A stretch of 64,000 nucleotides of DNA, taken from assembly GCF_003751225.1 (NCBI RefSeq), contig NZ_RJKE01000001.1:744001-808000 (forward strand), in the 5' to 3' direction. This DNA comes from Actinocorallia herbida. Its GTDB lineage: Bacteria > Actinomycetota > Actinomycetes > Streptosporangiales > Streptosporangiaceae. The position numbers were made by a program, and so were the translations under genes. Positions 1 to 7,598 of this stretch are shown here, one piece after another. Numbering within the stretch: the stretch's first letter is position 1; each line of letters begins with the position of its first letter. Below the pieces are notes generated by a model. It saw only the letters and a list, made by a program, of their open reading frames with translations. It did no database searches and was not told the origin of the DNA.

Positions 1-654
1 GGGCCGCTGCCCTTCGCGCCCCCGATGACGCCGCCCGGCGCCTTCCACCCGGGCGTGGTGCCGCCGCCCTCGATCACCGTCGACGGGACGCCCCTGCTCC
101 GCCCGTCCGCCGCGACGTTCCCGCCCACCCCGATCGGGATCGCGACGCCGCAGCCGTTCCCCCCGCACCCCGCCTCCCGCACCGGCGAGGGCTCGGGCTC
201 TCGCTGGGTCGGCAGGACCGTGGCGGGGGTGCTGGGCGCCGGGCTCCTGGCCGCCGGGGGCTACTTCGCCTACAACGCCCTCAGCGCCCCGGAGGGCACG
301 GGGGCGGGCGGCGACCCCGGCGGCGCGGTGGTGCCCGCCGCGCTCGCGGGCAACTGGGAGGGCGGCCTGACGGTCAAGGGGTCCGTGGGGGAGACGTACT
401 ACCGGGTCAAGATCACCCTTTTCCAGGGCCAGGACTCGGGCCAGTCGGAGCTGGAGAACGGCGCCCTGTGCTCGGGCACGGTCACCGTGCGGGACGCCGC
501 GGCCGAGCGCGTCGACCTGGCGCTGAGTCACGCCGCGGGGACCTGCCCGGCCGGTACCCTGGCGATGACGGTGACCGCCGACGGCACCGCGCAGCTCGCC
601 TACACCGGCGAGGACGGCGCGGGCGGCGACGGCTCGGTGCGGCGCGGTTCCTGA
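1..654 (+). CDS. C-terminal part of a Pro-rich, single-TM protein with an extracytoplasmic beta domain (5' truncated)
   Basis: The reading frame is open from base 1, so the true start lies upstream of the window; an in-frame ATG at 25 is not convincing as a start. The visible part has a Pro-rich linker (about 55 residues), one membrane helix (around VLGAGLLAAGGYFAYNAL) and a roughly 115-residue outer domain beginning LAGNWEGGL with two cysteines (ALCSGTVTV and GTCPAGT). This layout is typical of the C-terminus of actinobacterial membrane Ser/Thr kinases, but the kinase domain is not visible, so that identity is inference. The outer domain closely resembles the C-terminal domain of the DnaJ protein at 25630-26652 (CSGTVTVRDAAA against CTGTLSVRDVAA). 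A sensor or ligand-binding role is a guess. Confidence 0.7.
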   Translation, partial: GPLPFAPPMTPPGAFHPGVVPPPSITVDGTPLLRPSAATFPPTPIGIATPQPFPPHPASRTGEGSGSRWVGRTVAGVLGAGLLAAGGYFAYNALSAPEGTGAGGDPGGAVVPAALAGNWEGGLTVKGSVGETYYRVKITLFQGQDSGQSELENGALCSGTVTVRDAAAERVDLALSHAAGTCPAGTLAMTVTADGTAQLAYTGEDGAGGDGSVRRGS

Positions 655-714
655 CCGGGCGCCCGGCCGCACCCCGTCTGCGCAGTCAGGTAAGTGGAAA
701 GTTACGCTTCACCT

Positions 715-1203
715 GTGCCCAACGAATTCGAACTGTGGAAGACCCTGTCGGGCGCCGAGGTGCTGCGCGCCTTGGCCGACGGGCGGATCGGCCGGGGCCT
801 CGGCGGAGTCTCGGAGTACGTCGGCGACCGTGTCCTGGAGGCGGACCCCGGCCGGGTGGTGCTCGGCTGGACGCCCGAGGAGAAGCTGTGCAACCCGGGC
901 GGCACCGCCCACGGCGGCTTCATCGCCCTCGTCCTCGACAACGCGGTGGGCCTGGCCGCCGCCAGCCTCGGCGAGCGCTTCGTCCCCCAGCTCACCCTGA
1001 ACCTCAACGTCGACTACCTGCGGACCGTCGAGAAGGGCGTGCCCTACCGGGTCATCGGAACCGTCACCCACCACGGCCGCCGCAGGACGGTCTGCGCGGC
1101 CCGGCTCGTCGACCCCGACGGCGCCCTCGCGGCCTCCGCGACGGCCAGCACCACCCCCAACAAGGCGTTCGAGCGCGGTCTGGAGGGTGCCGCCGGCGCG
1201 TAG
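715..1203 (+). CDS. PaaI-family hotdog-fold thioesterase
   Basis: A 162-residue protein with one hotdog domain. The segment NPGGTAHGGFIALVLDNAV contains the HGG motif and the acidic residue of the helix that bears the active site in PaaI/YigI-type acyl-CoA thioesterases, which hydrolyse acyl- or aryl-CoA in the cytoplasm. The substrate cannot be read from the sequence. I chose the GTG at 715 because the product then begins MPNEFELWK and a TAnnnT box (703-708) sits 6 nt upstream, which would allow a leaderless transcript. A GTG at 694 in the same frame is the alternative. The gene ends 10 bases before sppA, so the two may be co-transcribed. Confidence 0.8.
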   Translation: MPNEFELWKTLSGAEVLRALADGRIGRGLGGVSEYVGDRVLEADPGRVVLGWTPEEKLCNPGGTAHGGFIALVLDNAVGLAAASLGERFVPQLTLNLNVDYLRTVEKGVPYRVIGTVTHHGRRRTVCAARLVDPDGALAASATASTTPNKAFERGLEGAAGA

Positions 1204-1213
1204 GGTTTGAGCC

Positions 1214-2923
1214 ATGGCGTTCAAAGGACTCGACACGCTCACGGCACTCGGCCCGGTCAAGGAACTGCGCGACCGGCGCACCGGTCCGCTGATCCTCGAA
1301 CTCGATCTGTCCGAGGGCCTGGTCGAGGGATCGCCGCCCGATCCCGTCAGCGCGCTGATGTCGATCCGGCGGACCCACCTGCGCGACGTCCTCGACGGCC
1401 TGCGCAAGGCGCGCACCGACCCGCGCGTCAAGGCGCTCGTCGCCCGGATCAACGGGCCCGTCGGGGTCGCGCTGGCCCAGGAGTTGCGCGACGCCGTCGC
1501 GGGGCTGCGCGCCGCCGGCAAGCTCACCGTCGCCTGGACCGAGACCTTCGGCGAGTCCGGCGAAGGCACCCCCGCGTATTACCTCGCCTCGGCGTTCGAG
1601 CGGGTATGCCTCCAGCCGTCCGGCGACGTCGGCATCACCGGGTTCGCGCTGTCCGAGCCGTTCGTCAAGGACGCCCTGGACAAGGCGGGCATCGCCTTCC
1701 GGTTCGGGCGCCGCGCGGAGTACAAGACCGCGCCGAACATGTTCCTGGAGAACAGCTACACGAGCGAGCACGCCGAGGCGTCGGAGCGGCTCGTCGCCTC
1801 GGTCGGCGAGCAGTTCACCGGCGGCGTCGCCGCCTCGCGCGGGCTGGCGGAGTCCGAGGTCCGCGCCCTGGTGGACCGGGCGCCCCTGCTGGCGTCCGAG
1901 GCGCTGGAGGCCGGCCTCGTCGACGAGCTGTGCTACCGCGACGAGGTCTACGCCCGTGTCCGCGAGGCCGCAGGGCCCGACGCCCGGCTGCTGTACGTCG
2001 CCCGCTACGCCCGCGCCGGCCTGGCCGACCGGGTGCCGCGCAAGCCGGTCGACGGGATCGCGCTGATCCAGGCCCAGGGCATGATCCGGCTCGGCCGCTC
2101 CGGCCGCGGCCCCGTGCCGGGCCAGGGGAGCGCGGTGGGGTCCGACACCCTCGCCGCCGCACTGCGCGCCGCGGTGCGCGACCCGAAGACCAAGGCGATC
2201 GTGCTGCGGGTCAACAGCCCCGGCGGTTCCTACGTGGCCTCGGACGTGATCTGGCGCGAGGTGATCCTCGCCCGCCGCGCGGGCAAGCCCGTCCTGGTCT
2301 CCATGGGCAACGTCGCGGCCTCCGGCGGCTACTTCATCGCGATGGCCGCCGACACCATCGTGGCCCAGCCCGGCACGTTCACCGGCTCGATCGGCGTCTA
2401 CACCGGCAAGCCCGTCGTCACCGGCCTGCTCGATCGGCTCGGCGTCGGGTTCGGCGCCGCGGCGTTCGGCGACCACGCCGGGATGCACAGCGCGGTCCGG
2501 GACTTCTCCGAGGGGGAGTGGGCGCGGATCAACACCTCGCTCGACCGCATCTACGCCGACTTCACGGCGAAGGCGGCCCAAGGCCGCGGCATGGAGCTCG
2601 AGAAGATCGAGGACCTGGCCCGCGGCCGCGTCTGGACCGGCGCCGACGCGGCGGAACGCGGCCTGGTCGACGAGCTCGGCGGCCTCGACCACACCCTCGA
2701 CCTGGCCCGGCGCAAGGCGAAGCTGCCCGCTGACGCCCCGGTCCGGTCGTTCCCGCACGTCTCCCCGCTCGACAGGTTCCGCCCGCCGGAGTCCAGCGAC
2801 GACAGGACCGCCGCGTCCACCCGGTTCGAGGCGTGGGGCTCCCTCGCGGGCGCCGCCGCCAGGCTCGGCTTCCCGACCGCGGGCCCCCTGGTCATGCCGG
2901 GGTACGGAGACCTGCGCTGGTGA
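1214..2923 (+). CDS. sppA: Signal peptide peptidase SppA, S49 family (long form)
   Basis: A 569-residue protein with tandem S49 (ClpP/crotonase-fold) domains, the long SppA architecture. The C-terminal domain carries the nucleophile Ser near residue 370 in SMGNVAASGGYFIAMAA, followed by GTFTGSIGVYTG. The general-base Lys is near residue 171 in RAEYKTAPNMF of the N-terminal domain, matching the Lys/Ser dyad split of Escherichia coli SppA. Long-form SppA degrades signal peptides left in the membrane after secretion. No clear N-terminal membrane anchor is visible (MAFKGLDTLTALGPVKEL), so it may be peripheral. The stop codon overlaps the GTG of the flavin reductase by 4 bases, implying translational coupling. 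Confidence 0.9.
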   Translation: MAFKGLDTLTALGPVKELRDRRTGPLILELDLSEGLVEGSPPDPVSALMSIRRTHLRDVLDGLRKARTDPRVKALVARINGPVGVALAQELRDAVAGLRAAGKLTVAWTETFGESGEGTPAYYLASAFERVCLQPSGDVGITGFALSEPFVKDALDKAGIAFRFGRRAEYKTAPNMFLENSYTSEHAEASERLVASVGEQFTGGVAASRGLAESEVRALVDRAPLLASEALEAGLVDELCYRDEVYARVREAAGPDARLLYVARYARAGLADRVPRKPVDGIALIQAQGMIRLGRSGRGPVPGQGSAVGSDTLAAALRAAVRDPKTKAIVLRVNSPGGSYVASDVIWREVILARRAGKPVLVSMGNVAASGGYFIAMAADTIVAQPGTFTGSIGVYTGKPVVTGLLDRLGVGFGAAAFGDHAGMHSAVRDFSEGEWARINTSLDRIYADFTAKAAQGRGMELEKIEDLARGRVWTGADAAERGLVDELGGLDHTLDLARRKAKLPADAPVRSFPHVSPLDRFRPPESSDDRTAASTRFEAWGSLAGAAARLGFPTAGPLVMPGYGDLRW

Positions 2924-3396
2924 TCGCGCCCCAGGACTTCACCTCGGCACTGGCCTCCTTCGCCACCGGCGTCACCGTGGTCACCGTCAGCGAGGGCCGC
3001 GACGACATCGGCGCGACGGTCAGCTCGTTCGCCTCGGTCTCGCTCGACCCGCCGATGCTGCTGATCGGCGTGTCCGCGGAGTCCTACCTGTGCGAGGTCC
3101 TGCACCGCAGGCCCGGATGGGCCGTGACCGTGCTGAGCACCGCCCAGCGGGCCCTCGCGGGCAGGTTCGCCGCCGAGGGCAGACCCTCGGCGCGGCTGCT
3201 GCTCGGCGGCCAGCCCCACCACCGCGGCCGCCGCTCCGAGGCCCTGATCATCGAAGAGGGCGTCGCCGCCCTCGAATGCGAGACCCGCCTCCGCATCCCG
3301 GCGGGCGATCACGTCCTCTTCGTCGCCGAAGTCACCAATGTTGACTACATCACCCGTGAAGATCCGCTCATCCGCGTCAACCGCCGCTACCGGTAG
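2920..3396 (+). CDS. Flavin reductase family protein (FMN-binding split barrel)
   Basis: A 158-residue flavin reductase-like domain protein. It opens FTSALASFATGVTVVT and continues with GATVSSFASVSLDPPMLL, the characteristic N-terminal signature of HpaC/ActVB-like NAD(P)H:flavin reductases that feed reduced FMN or FAD to a monooxygenase. The start is the GTG at 2920, overlapping the sppA stop (GTGA). Longer in-frame extensions upstream run inside sppA and are unlikely. The C-terminus ends with a family-typical DPLIRVNRRYR. No monooxygenase partner is adjacent, so the electron acceptor is unknown. It converges on hutI with only two bases between the stop codons. Confidence 0.85.
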   Translation: MIAPQDFTSALASFATGVTVVTVSEGRDDIGATVSSFASVSLDPPMLLIGVSAESYLCEVLHRRPGWAVTVLSTAQRALAGRFAAEGRPSARLLLGGQPHHRGRRSEALIIEEGVAALECETRLRIPAGDHVLFVAEVTNVDYITREDPLIRVNRRYR

Positions 3397-3398
3397 CA

Positions 3399-4553
3399 CT
3401 AGCGCATGCGCAGTCCCGCGCTCCAGACGGCGACGGTGAGGGGGACGCCGGGGCGGTAGGCGAGGTGGAGGTGGGAGGGCGCGTCGAGGATCTGGAGGTC
3501 GGCGCGGGCGCCGGGGACGAGGCGGCCGATGTCGTCGCGGCGCAGGGCGCGGGCGCCGCCCAGGGTGGCGGCCTGGACGGCTTCGAGTGGGGTCAGGCCC
3601 ATCTCACGGACGGCGAGGGCGACGCAGAACGGCATCGAGGAGCTGTAGCAGGAGCCCGGGTTGCAGTCCGTGGCCAGGGCGATCGCGACGCCCGCGTCCA
3701 GCAGGCCCCGCGCGTCCGGGTAGGGCTGGCGGGTGGAGAACTCCACCGCCGGGAGCAGGGTCGCGACGGTCCGGGACGCGGCGAGCGCGTCGACGTCGCC
3801 GGGGGTGAGGAACGTGCAGTGGTCGGCCGAGCCCGCGTCGAACTCGACGGCTATCTGCACGCCCGGACCCGGGCCGAGCTGGCCCGCGTGCAGCCGGGGC
3901 TGGAGGCCCGCCGCGACGCCCGCGCGCAGGATCTCCCGGGTCTGGTCCCCGTCGAACGCGCCGCGCTCGCAGAACACGTCGATCCAGTCCGCGTAAGGCG
4001 CGCAGGCCTCCAGCATCTCGCCGCAGACCAGGGAGACATAGGAGTCGGTGTCCATGCCCTCGGGCACGACGTGCGCGCCGAGGAAGGTCACCTCGTCGGC
4101 CATCTCCCCGGCGATCCGCAGCGACCGCACCTCGTCCCGGACCGTCAGCCCGTACCCCGACTTGCACTCGACGGTCGTCGTGCCCTGCCTGGCCATCTCC
4201 GCGACGAGCCGGGCCACGTTCGCCCGCAGCACGTCGTCCTCGGCCTCCCGGGTCGCCTCGACGGTCGTGCGGATGCCCCCCGCGCCGTAGGAGGTGCCGG
4301 CCATCCGCGCCGCGAACTCCGCCCCGCGTTCCCCGGCGAACACCAGGTGCGCGTGGGAGTCGACGAACCCGGGCAGCGCGGCCCTGCCCCCGGCGTCGAA
4401 GCGCTCGTCGGCGTCGGGGGCCCGGCGCGCGTCGCCGACCCAGGCGATCCGGCCGCCGTCGATGACGACCGCCGCGTCCGTCAGGATCTCCGGCTCCCCC
4501 TGCCGCCCCGCGTTGGTCAGGAGTTCCCCGATGCCGGTGATGACCGTGCTCAC
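3399..4553 (-). CDS. hutI: Imidazolonepropionase
   Basis: A 384-residue amidohydrolase that opens the imidazolone ring of 4-imidazolone-5-propanoate to N-formimino-glutamate in histidine degradation. Metal ligands are visible: HAH at about residues 67-69 ([10 protein letters not shown]), the His of [10 protein letters not shown], the HC of AGSADHCTF, and the Asp of [10 protein letters not shown], which is diagnostic of Hut[11 protein letters not shown] is also family-typical. I chose the GTG at 4553 (product begins MSTVITGIG); the frame stays open upstream but that extension has non-coding character. No other hut gene is in the window on this side, so it is either an orphan or the pathway is dispersed. 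Confidence 0.9.
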   Translation of the reverse strand: MSTVITGIGELLTNAGRQGEPEILTDAAVVIDGGRIAWVGDARRAPDADERFDAGGRAALPGFVDSHAHLVFAGERGAEFAARMAGTSYGAGGIRTTVEATREAEDDVLRANVARLVAEMARQGTTTVECKSGYGLTVRDEVRSLRIAGEMADEVTFLGAHVVPEGMDTDSYVSLVCGEMLEACAPYADWIDVFCERGAFDGDQTREILRAGVAAGLQPRLHAGQLGPGPGVQIAVEFDAGSADHCTFLTPGDVDALAASRTVATLLPAVEFSTRQPYPDARGLLDAGVAIALATDCNPGSCYSSSMPFCVALAVREMGLTPLEAVQAATLGGARALRRDDIGRLVPGARADLQILDAPSHLHLAYRPGVPLTVAVWSAGLRMR

Positions 4554-4597
4554 AGGGTCAAGGGTCCCACCTCGGGACCACGGGGCGGCGGACGGGG

Positions 4598-5044
4598 TCA
4601 CACCGCCAGCAGCGCGTCCAGCTTGGTGAAGGAGCTCTCCCAGCCGGCTTCGGCGTCGGCGAGGATCTCCGGGTTGTGCGGGCCCTGGGTGATGACGAGC
4701 CGGGTCTTGCCGTCGCCCTCGTCGTGGAACTCCATCCGCGACTCGAACCTGACGGTGCCCTCGAATCCGGGCATGCCGGTGACGTCCTCGTAGCCGACGA
4801 TCAACTCGTTCTCGATGACCTCGCTGAAGGTCGCGCTGACCGGCGAGGTGAACGACGGGTCCTCGTCGTGGACCATGGTGAACTTCTCGCTGCCGCCGAC
4901 CCGCACGTCGAGCTCGACGGTCTCGCGCGGCACGTGGAAGCCGACGGGGCCGAACCACTGGGCGAGCTGGTCGGGGTCGGTGAACGCGCGGTAGACGAGC
5001 TCGCGGGGAGCGTCGAACACGCGGCTGACGATGAGCTGAGTCAT
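4598..5044 (-). CDS. SRPBCC / AHSA1-domain protein
   Basis: A 148-residue protein of the START-like AHSA1 family: [19 protein letters not shown], then LAQWFGP, and a C-terminal amphipathic helix ([15 protein letters not shown]). The fold forms a deep hydrophobic pocket; ligand and activity are unknown for most bacterial members. It has a good ribosome site (GAGGA) 6 bases before the ATG, and that ATG overlaps the ArsR stop codon (ATGA). An ArsR-family repressor followed by an AHSA1 protein is a very common actinobacterial two-gene unit, so the two almost certainly respond to the same signal. Confidence 0.88.
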   Translation of the reverse strand: MTQLIVSRVFDAPRELVYRAFTDPDQLAQWFGPVGFHVPRETVELDVRVGGSEKFTMVHDEDPSFTSPVSATFSEVIENELIVGYEDVTGMPGFEGTVRFESRMEFHDEGDGKTRLVITQGPHNPEILADAEAGWESSFTKLDALLAV

Positions 5045-5445
5045 GGTCGATTCCTCTTCTCGTTCGGTGTCGGTGCGTCCTGCGGGTCGTGCGGTTCCCG
5101 CCGCTCCGCCTGCTCGGCCTGTGCGCGCTGGACGCGGCGCAGGTGGGCGTCGAGCCTGTCGAGGTTGACGTCCCAGAAGCGGCGGTAGTGCTCCATCCAC
5201 CCCTGCACCTCGCGCAGGGGTTCGGCGTTCAGGCTGCTCGACCGCCACTGCGCGGTGCTGGAGCGGGTGATCAGGCCGGCCCGCTCCAGCACCTTCAGGT
5301 GCCGGGAGATCGCCGGAAGGCTGATCGGATGCGGCTCGGCGAGCTCGGAGACGGTGGCGTCCCCTTCGGCGAGCCGCGCGAGGATCGCGCGGCGGGTGGG
5401 GTCGGCGAGCGCGGAGAAGATCAAGCTCAGCCTGTCCTCGGCCAT
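5041..5445 (-). CDS. ArsR-family winged-helix repressor
   Basis: A 134-residue protein with an N-terminal winged helix: [20 protein letters not shown], then the recognition-helix segment [16 protein letters not shown]. There is no CxC metal site in the recognition helix, so metal sensing is unlikely; this is the non-metal ArsR type paired with AHSA1 proteins. The C-terminus is charged ([18 protein letters not shown]). It is the first gene of a two-gene operon and probably represses itself through the two TTAACC-type palindromes at 5470-5501, 25-56 bases upstream of its ATG. Confidence 0.88.
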   Translation of the reverse strand: MAEDRLSLIFSALADPTRRAILARLAEGDATVSELAEPHPISLPAISRHLKVLERAGLITRSSTAQWRSSSLNAEPLREVQGWMEHYRRFWDVNLDRLDAHLRRVQRAQAEQAERREPHDPQDAPTPNEKRNRP

Positions 5446-5469
5446 GCCGTCCCCTCCTCCCGCTTGTAT

Positions 5470-5501
5470 TTAGCCATTCGGTTAATTAACCGATATGTTA
5501 A
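5470..5501. promoter_or_regulatory. Tandem ArsR operator: two abutting 16-bp palindromes
   Basis: Two imperfect palindromes lie end to end with no gap: TTAGCC-N4-GGTTAA (5470-5485) and TTAACC-N4-TGTTAA (5486-5501). Their junction creates a perfect 16-bp palindrome, TCGGTTAATTAACCGA (5478-5493). The region is A+T rich inside a G+C-rich neighbourhood and sits directly upstream of the arsR start. It is presumably the autoregulatory operator of the ArsR/AHSA1 operon. Confidence 0.7.
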
Positions 5502-5543
5502 ACATAGGCCGCGGCACGCTCCGCGTCAAGGGGTACGGAAACG

Positions 5544-5577
5544 CCGAAGGCGCCCTCGGCGATGAGGGCGCCTTCGG
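5544..5577 (-). terminator. Hairpin terminator after the exported Lys-rich protein gene
   Basis: A perfect 14-bp stem, CCGAAGGCGCCCTC (5544-5557) with its complement at 5564-5577 and a 6-base loop. There is no U tract, which is usual in actinobacteria. It follows the minus-strand gene ending at 5627. Confidence 0.75.
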
Positions 5578-5626
5578 TCGGCGGGGACGGCCCGGGTACG
5601 GGCGGGCCGGTGACAGCGGGCCGGAG

Positions 5627-6295
5627 CTAGGCCTTCTTCTTCTTCGGCTTGAAGTTCATGGTCAGCGTCTCGGTGAAGGTGTCCCACTTGCGGACGTCCT
5701 TGATCACGAGCTTCTTGCCGGGGGTGCAGGTGAAGGTCGCCTTCTTCACCACGGGGGTGTCGAAATGGCCGATCTTGGCGTGGTCGGCGACCTTCCAGGT
5801 GCCCCAGGACGCGATCTCGGGCTTGGTGTTCTGGCCGGTGCCCGTCGCGGGGCCCTTCGCCTTCTTGTTCTTGCTGGTGATGACGCCCTTCTTGTCACCG
5901 GTGATCTTCGCCGGGAGGTACAGGACACCGGTGAGCTTCTCCCAGCCCTCGGTGCGCTCGCCCTCGACGTTGGTGCCCGCGAAGGTCTCGCGCTTGGAGC
6001 CCGTGAAGTTGTAGACCAGGCCGTCGACAGGGTGCAGCTTCAGCTTGATGCCGGCCATGCCCTGGTACTTGACGTTCTGCATCTTCCCGGTCTCGTTGGA
6101 CCTGCCGCTGATCTTCGCGGTCAGGCCCGTGCTCACCCACTGGCCCGCGTAGCACTTCTTCGGCGCGGCGGCCGCGGGCAGCGCGGACACGGCGAGGACG
6201 CCTCCGGCCGCGACCGCGACCGCGAGGCCCGCGCGCAGGGCCTTGCCGGCCGGTCTTCTCCGCTGGAACTCCGATACCACAGCAAACTCTGACAA
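5627..6295 (-). CDS. Exported Lys-rich protein of unknown function
   Basis: A 222-residue protein with a clear Sec signal: positively charged N-region (QRRRPAGKALRAG), hydrophobic core (LAVAVAAGGVLAVSALPA) and AAAAP cleavage zone. The mature part is about 175 residues, beta-rich in appearance, with two cysteines (KKCYAGQW near the mature N-terminus and FTCTPGK), many Lys residues and a basic tail KPKKKKA. I do not recognise the family. The start is TTG at 6295, supported by GGGAG five to six bases upstream; a GTG 18 bases downstream is the alternative. It is transcribed alone, downstream of the polysaccharide operon, with its own terminator at 5544-5577. Confidence 0.75.
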   Translation of the reverse strand: MSEFAVVSEFQRRRPAGKALRAGLAVAVAAGGVLAVSALPAAAAPKKCYAGQWVSTGLTAKISGRSNETGKMQNVKYQGMAGIKLKLHPVDGLVYNFTGSKRETFAGTNVEGERTEGWEKLTGVLYLPAKITGDKKGVITSKNKKAKGPATGTGQNTKPEIASWGTWKVADHAKIGHFDTPVVKKATFTCTPGKKLVIKDVRKWDTFTETLTMNFKPKKKKA

Positions 6296-6369
6296 AGCTG
6301 CTCCCGTCGATGGTGGCGGGTCTCTCCCACCCCAGCTTTTGGAGTATTACAGCCCTGGTCGGGTTCGTG

Positions 6370-6675
6370 TCATTCGTCGAAAATCCAGTCTTCATCATCT
6401 TGTCGTGCGGCGGGCACCGCGGCCTCCGCGCCGGCCGACGGACGCCGCAGCCAGGCCGCCGTCGCGACGAGCGCGCAGATCCCCGCGACGACCGCGAGGC
6501 CGCCCACGGGCGACCAGGCCCGGACGATGATCATGGTCTGCGGGACCAGGATCAGCAGGCACAGCGACGCCGCGACCCCGGCCGTCGCCCGGCCGAGCGG
6601 GTCCAGGCCGCGCAGCAGCCAGGCGAAGCAGGCCGCCGGAACGGCGATCATCACAAGAATCAGCAGTGCCGTCAC
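6370..6675 (-). CDS. Small membrane protein, last gene of the polysaccharide operon
   Basis: A 101-residue protein with three predicted membrane helices (around ALLILVMIAVPAACFAWLL, ATAGVAASLCLLILVPQTM and GGLAVVAGICALVATAAWL) and an acidic cytoplasmic tail ending QDDEDWIFDE. Its GTG start overlaps the stop of the upstream glycosyltransferase (GTGA), so it is translationally coupled to the cluster. No family is recognised. A role as an accessory subunit of the polysaccharide machinery is inferred only from position. Confidence 0.7.
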   Translation of the reverse strand: MTALLILVMIAVPAACFAWLLRGLDPLGRATAGVAASLCLLILVPQTMIIVRAWSPVGGLAVVAGICALVATAAWLRRPSAGAEAAVPAARQDDEDWIFDE

Positions 6676-7598
6676 ACGCCCCGTCCGATCCGATCGAGGT
6701 TCTTCATGATGAAGGCGGCAGGGACGCCCGCGGTGACCGCGAGCGCCAGCAGCGCCCGCGGGTCGAGCGGGCGGGCCGCCATGGTCCGGCCGATCCATTT
6801 CAGCGCCGACGACCTGCGCTCGCTGACCGCCTCGGCGAAGGCCACCTTGCCCGCCCAGTGCGCGTAGCCGCCGCAGGGGAACTCGTGCTTGTCGAGCATC
6901 CACTGCGCGGCCTCGGAGATGAGCGGCGCATTGTTCAGCACGGAGAAGTACGAGCCCTCGTGCCAGCGCAGCCCGAGCCCGACGAACGGGATCTGCCGGA
7001 TCGGCGCGCGCCCGGCCGCGCGCAGGACGAACTCGTAGTCCTCGCCGTAACTGCCCGGGATGTCCTCGTCGAACAGCAGCCCCGCCGACCCGCGCACCAG
7101 CAGCGCGGACGGGTGCAGGTTGGGGTTGTGGCCGCCGAGCAGGTCCTGCCGGGTGACCCGGGGCCGCGGGATGCCCCGCTCGGTGTCCTCGATGGTCCGC
7201 CCGAACAGGCGCAGCCCGCAGCACACCACCTCGGTCTCCGGCTCCGCGGCCAGCACCGCGACCTGCGCGGCGATCTTGCCCGGCAGGAACAGGTCGGTGT
7301 CGTCGCAGAACCCCACGAAGTCGGTCTCCGCCACGAGCACGCCGGTGTTGCGCGCCCCCGCGGCCCCCGGCGTCCGGGAGTTGGCGAGCACCCGCACCGG
7401 CCGCAGCGGATCGTCGGAAGCCAGCGACGTGTCCGGCTCGCTCCGGTCGTACACGACGACCGCCTTGACCACCCCGGGGTAGTCCTGCCCGAGCACCGAG
7501 TCCAGGGTCTCCCGGAGCAGCAGCGGCCGATCGAGGGTCGGAATGACGATCCCCACCGAGGGGGAGGCCGTCGCGGTCTGGGGAGGGGGAGCCGTCAC
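6672..7598 (-). CDS. GT2-family glycosyltransferase
   Basis: A 308-residue protein with an N-terminal GT-A domain: VGIVIPTLDRPLLLRETLDS, the nucleotide-sugar region SRTPGAAGARNTGV, and FCDDTDLFLPGK, where the acidic DDTD stands in for the usual DxD metal-binding motif. GSYGEDYEFVLRA gives the acceptor-side acidic residues (ED). A short C-terminal hydrophobic stretch (ALLALAVTAGVPAAFIM) could anchor it to the membrane. The start is GTG at 7598, overlapping the stop of the large membrane protein. It is the penultimate gene of the polysaccharide operon; donor and acceptor sugars are not predictable. Confidence 0.85.
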   Translation of the reverse strand: MTAPPPQTATASPSVGIVIPTLDRPLLLRETLDSVLGQDYPGVVKAVVVYDRSEPDTSLASDDPLRPVRVLANSRTPGAAGARNTGVLVAETDFVGFCDDTDLFLPGKIAAQVAVLAAEPETEVVCCGLRLFGRTIEDTERGIPRPRVTRQDLLGGHNPNLHPSALLVRGSAGLLFDEDIPGSYGEDYEFVLRAAGRAPIRQIPFVGLGLRWHEGSYFSVLNNAPLISEAAQWMLDKHEFPCGGYAHWAGKVAFAEAVSERRSSALKWIGRTMAARPLDPRALLALAVTAGVPAAFIMKNLDRIGRGV

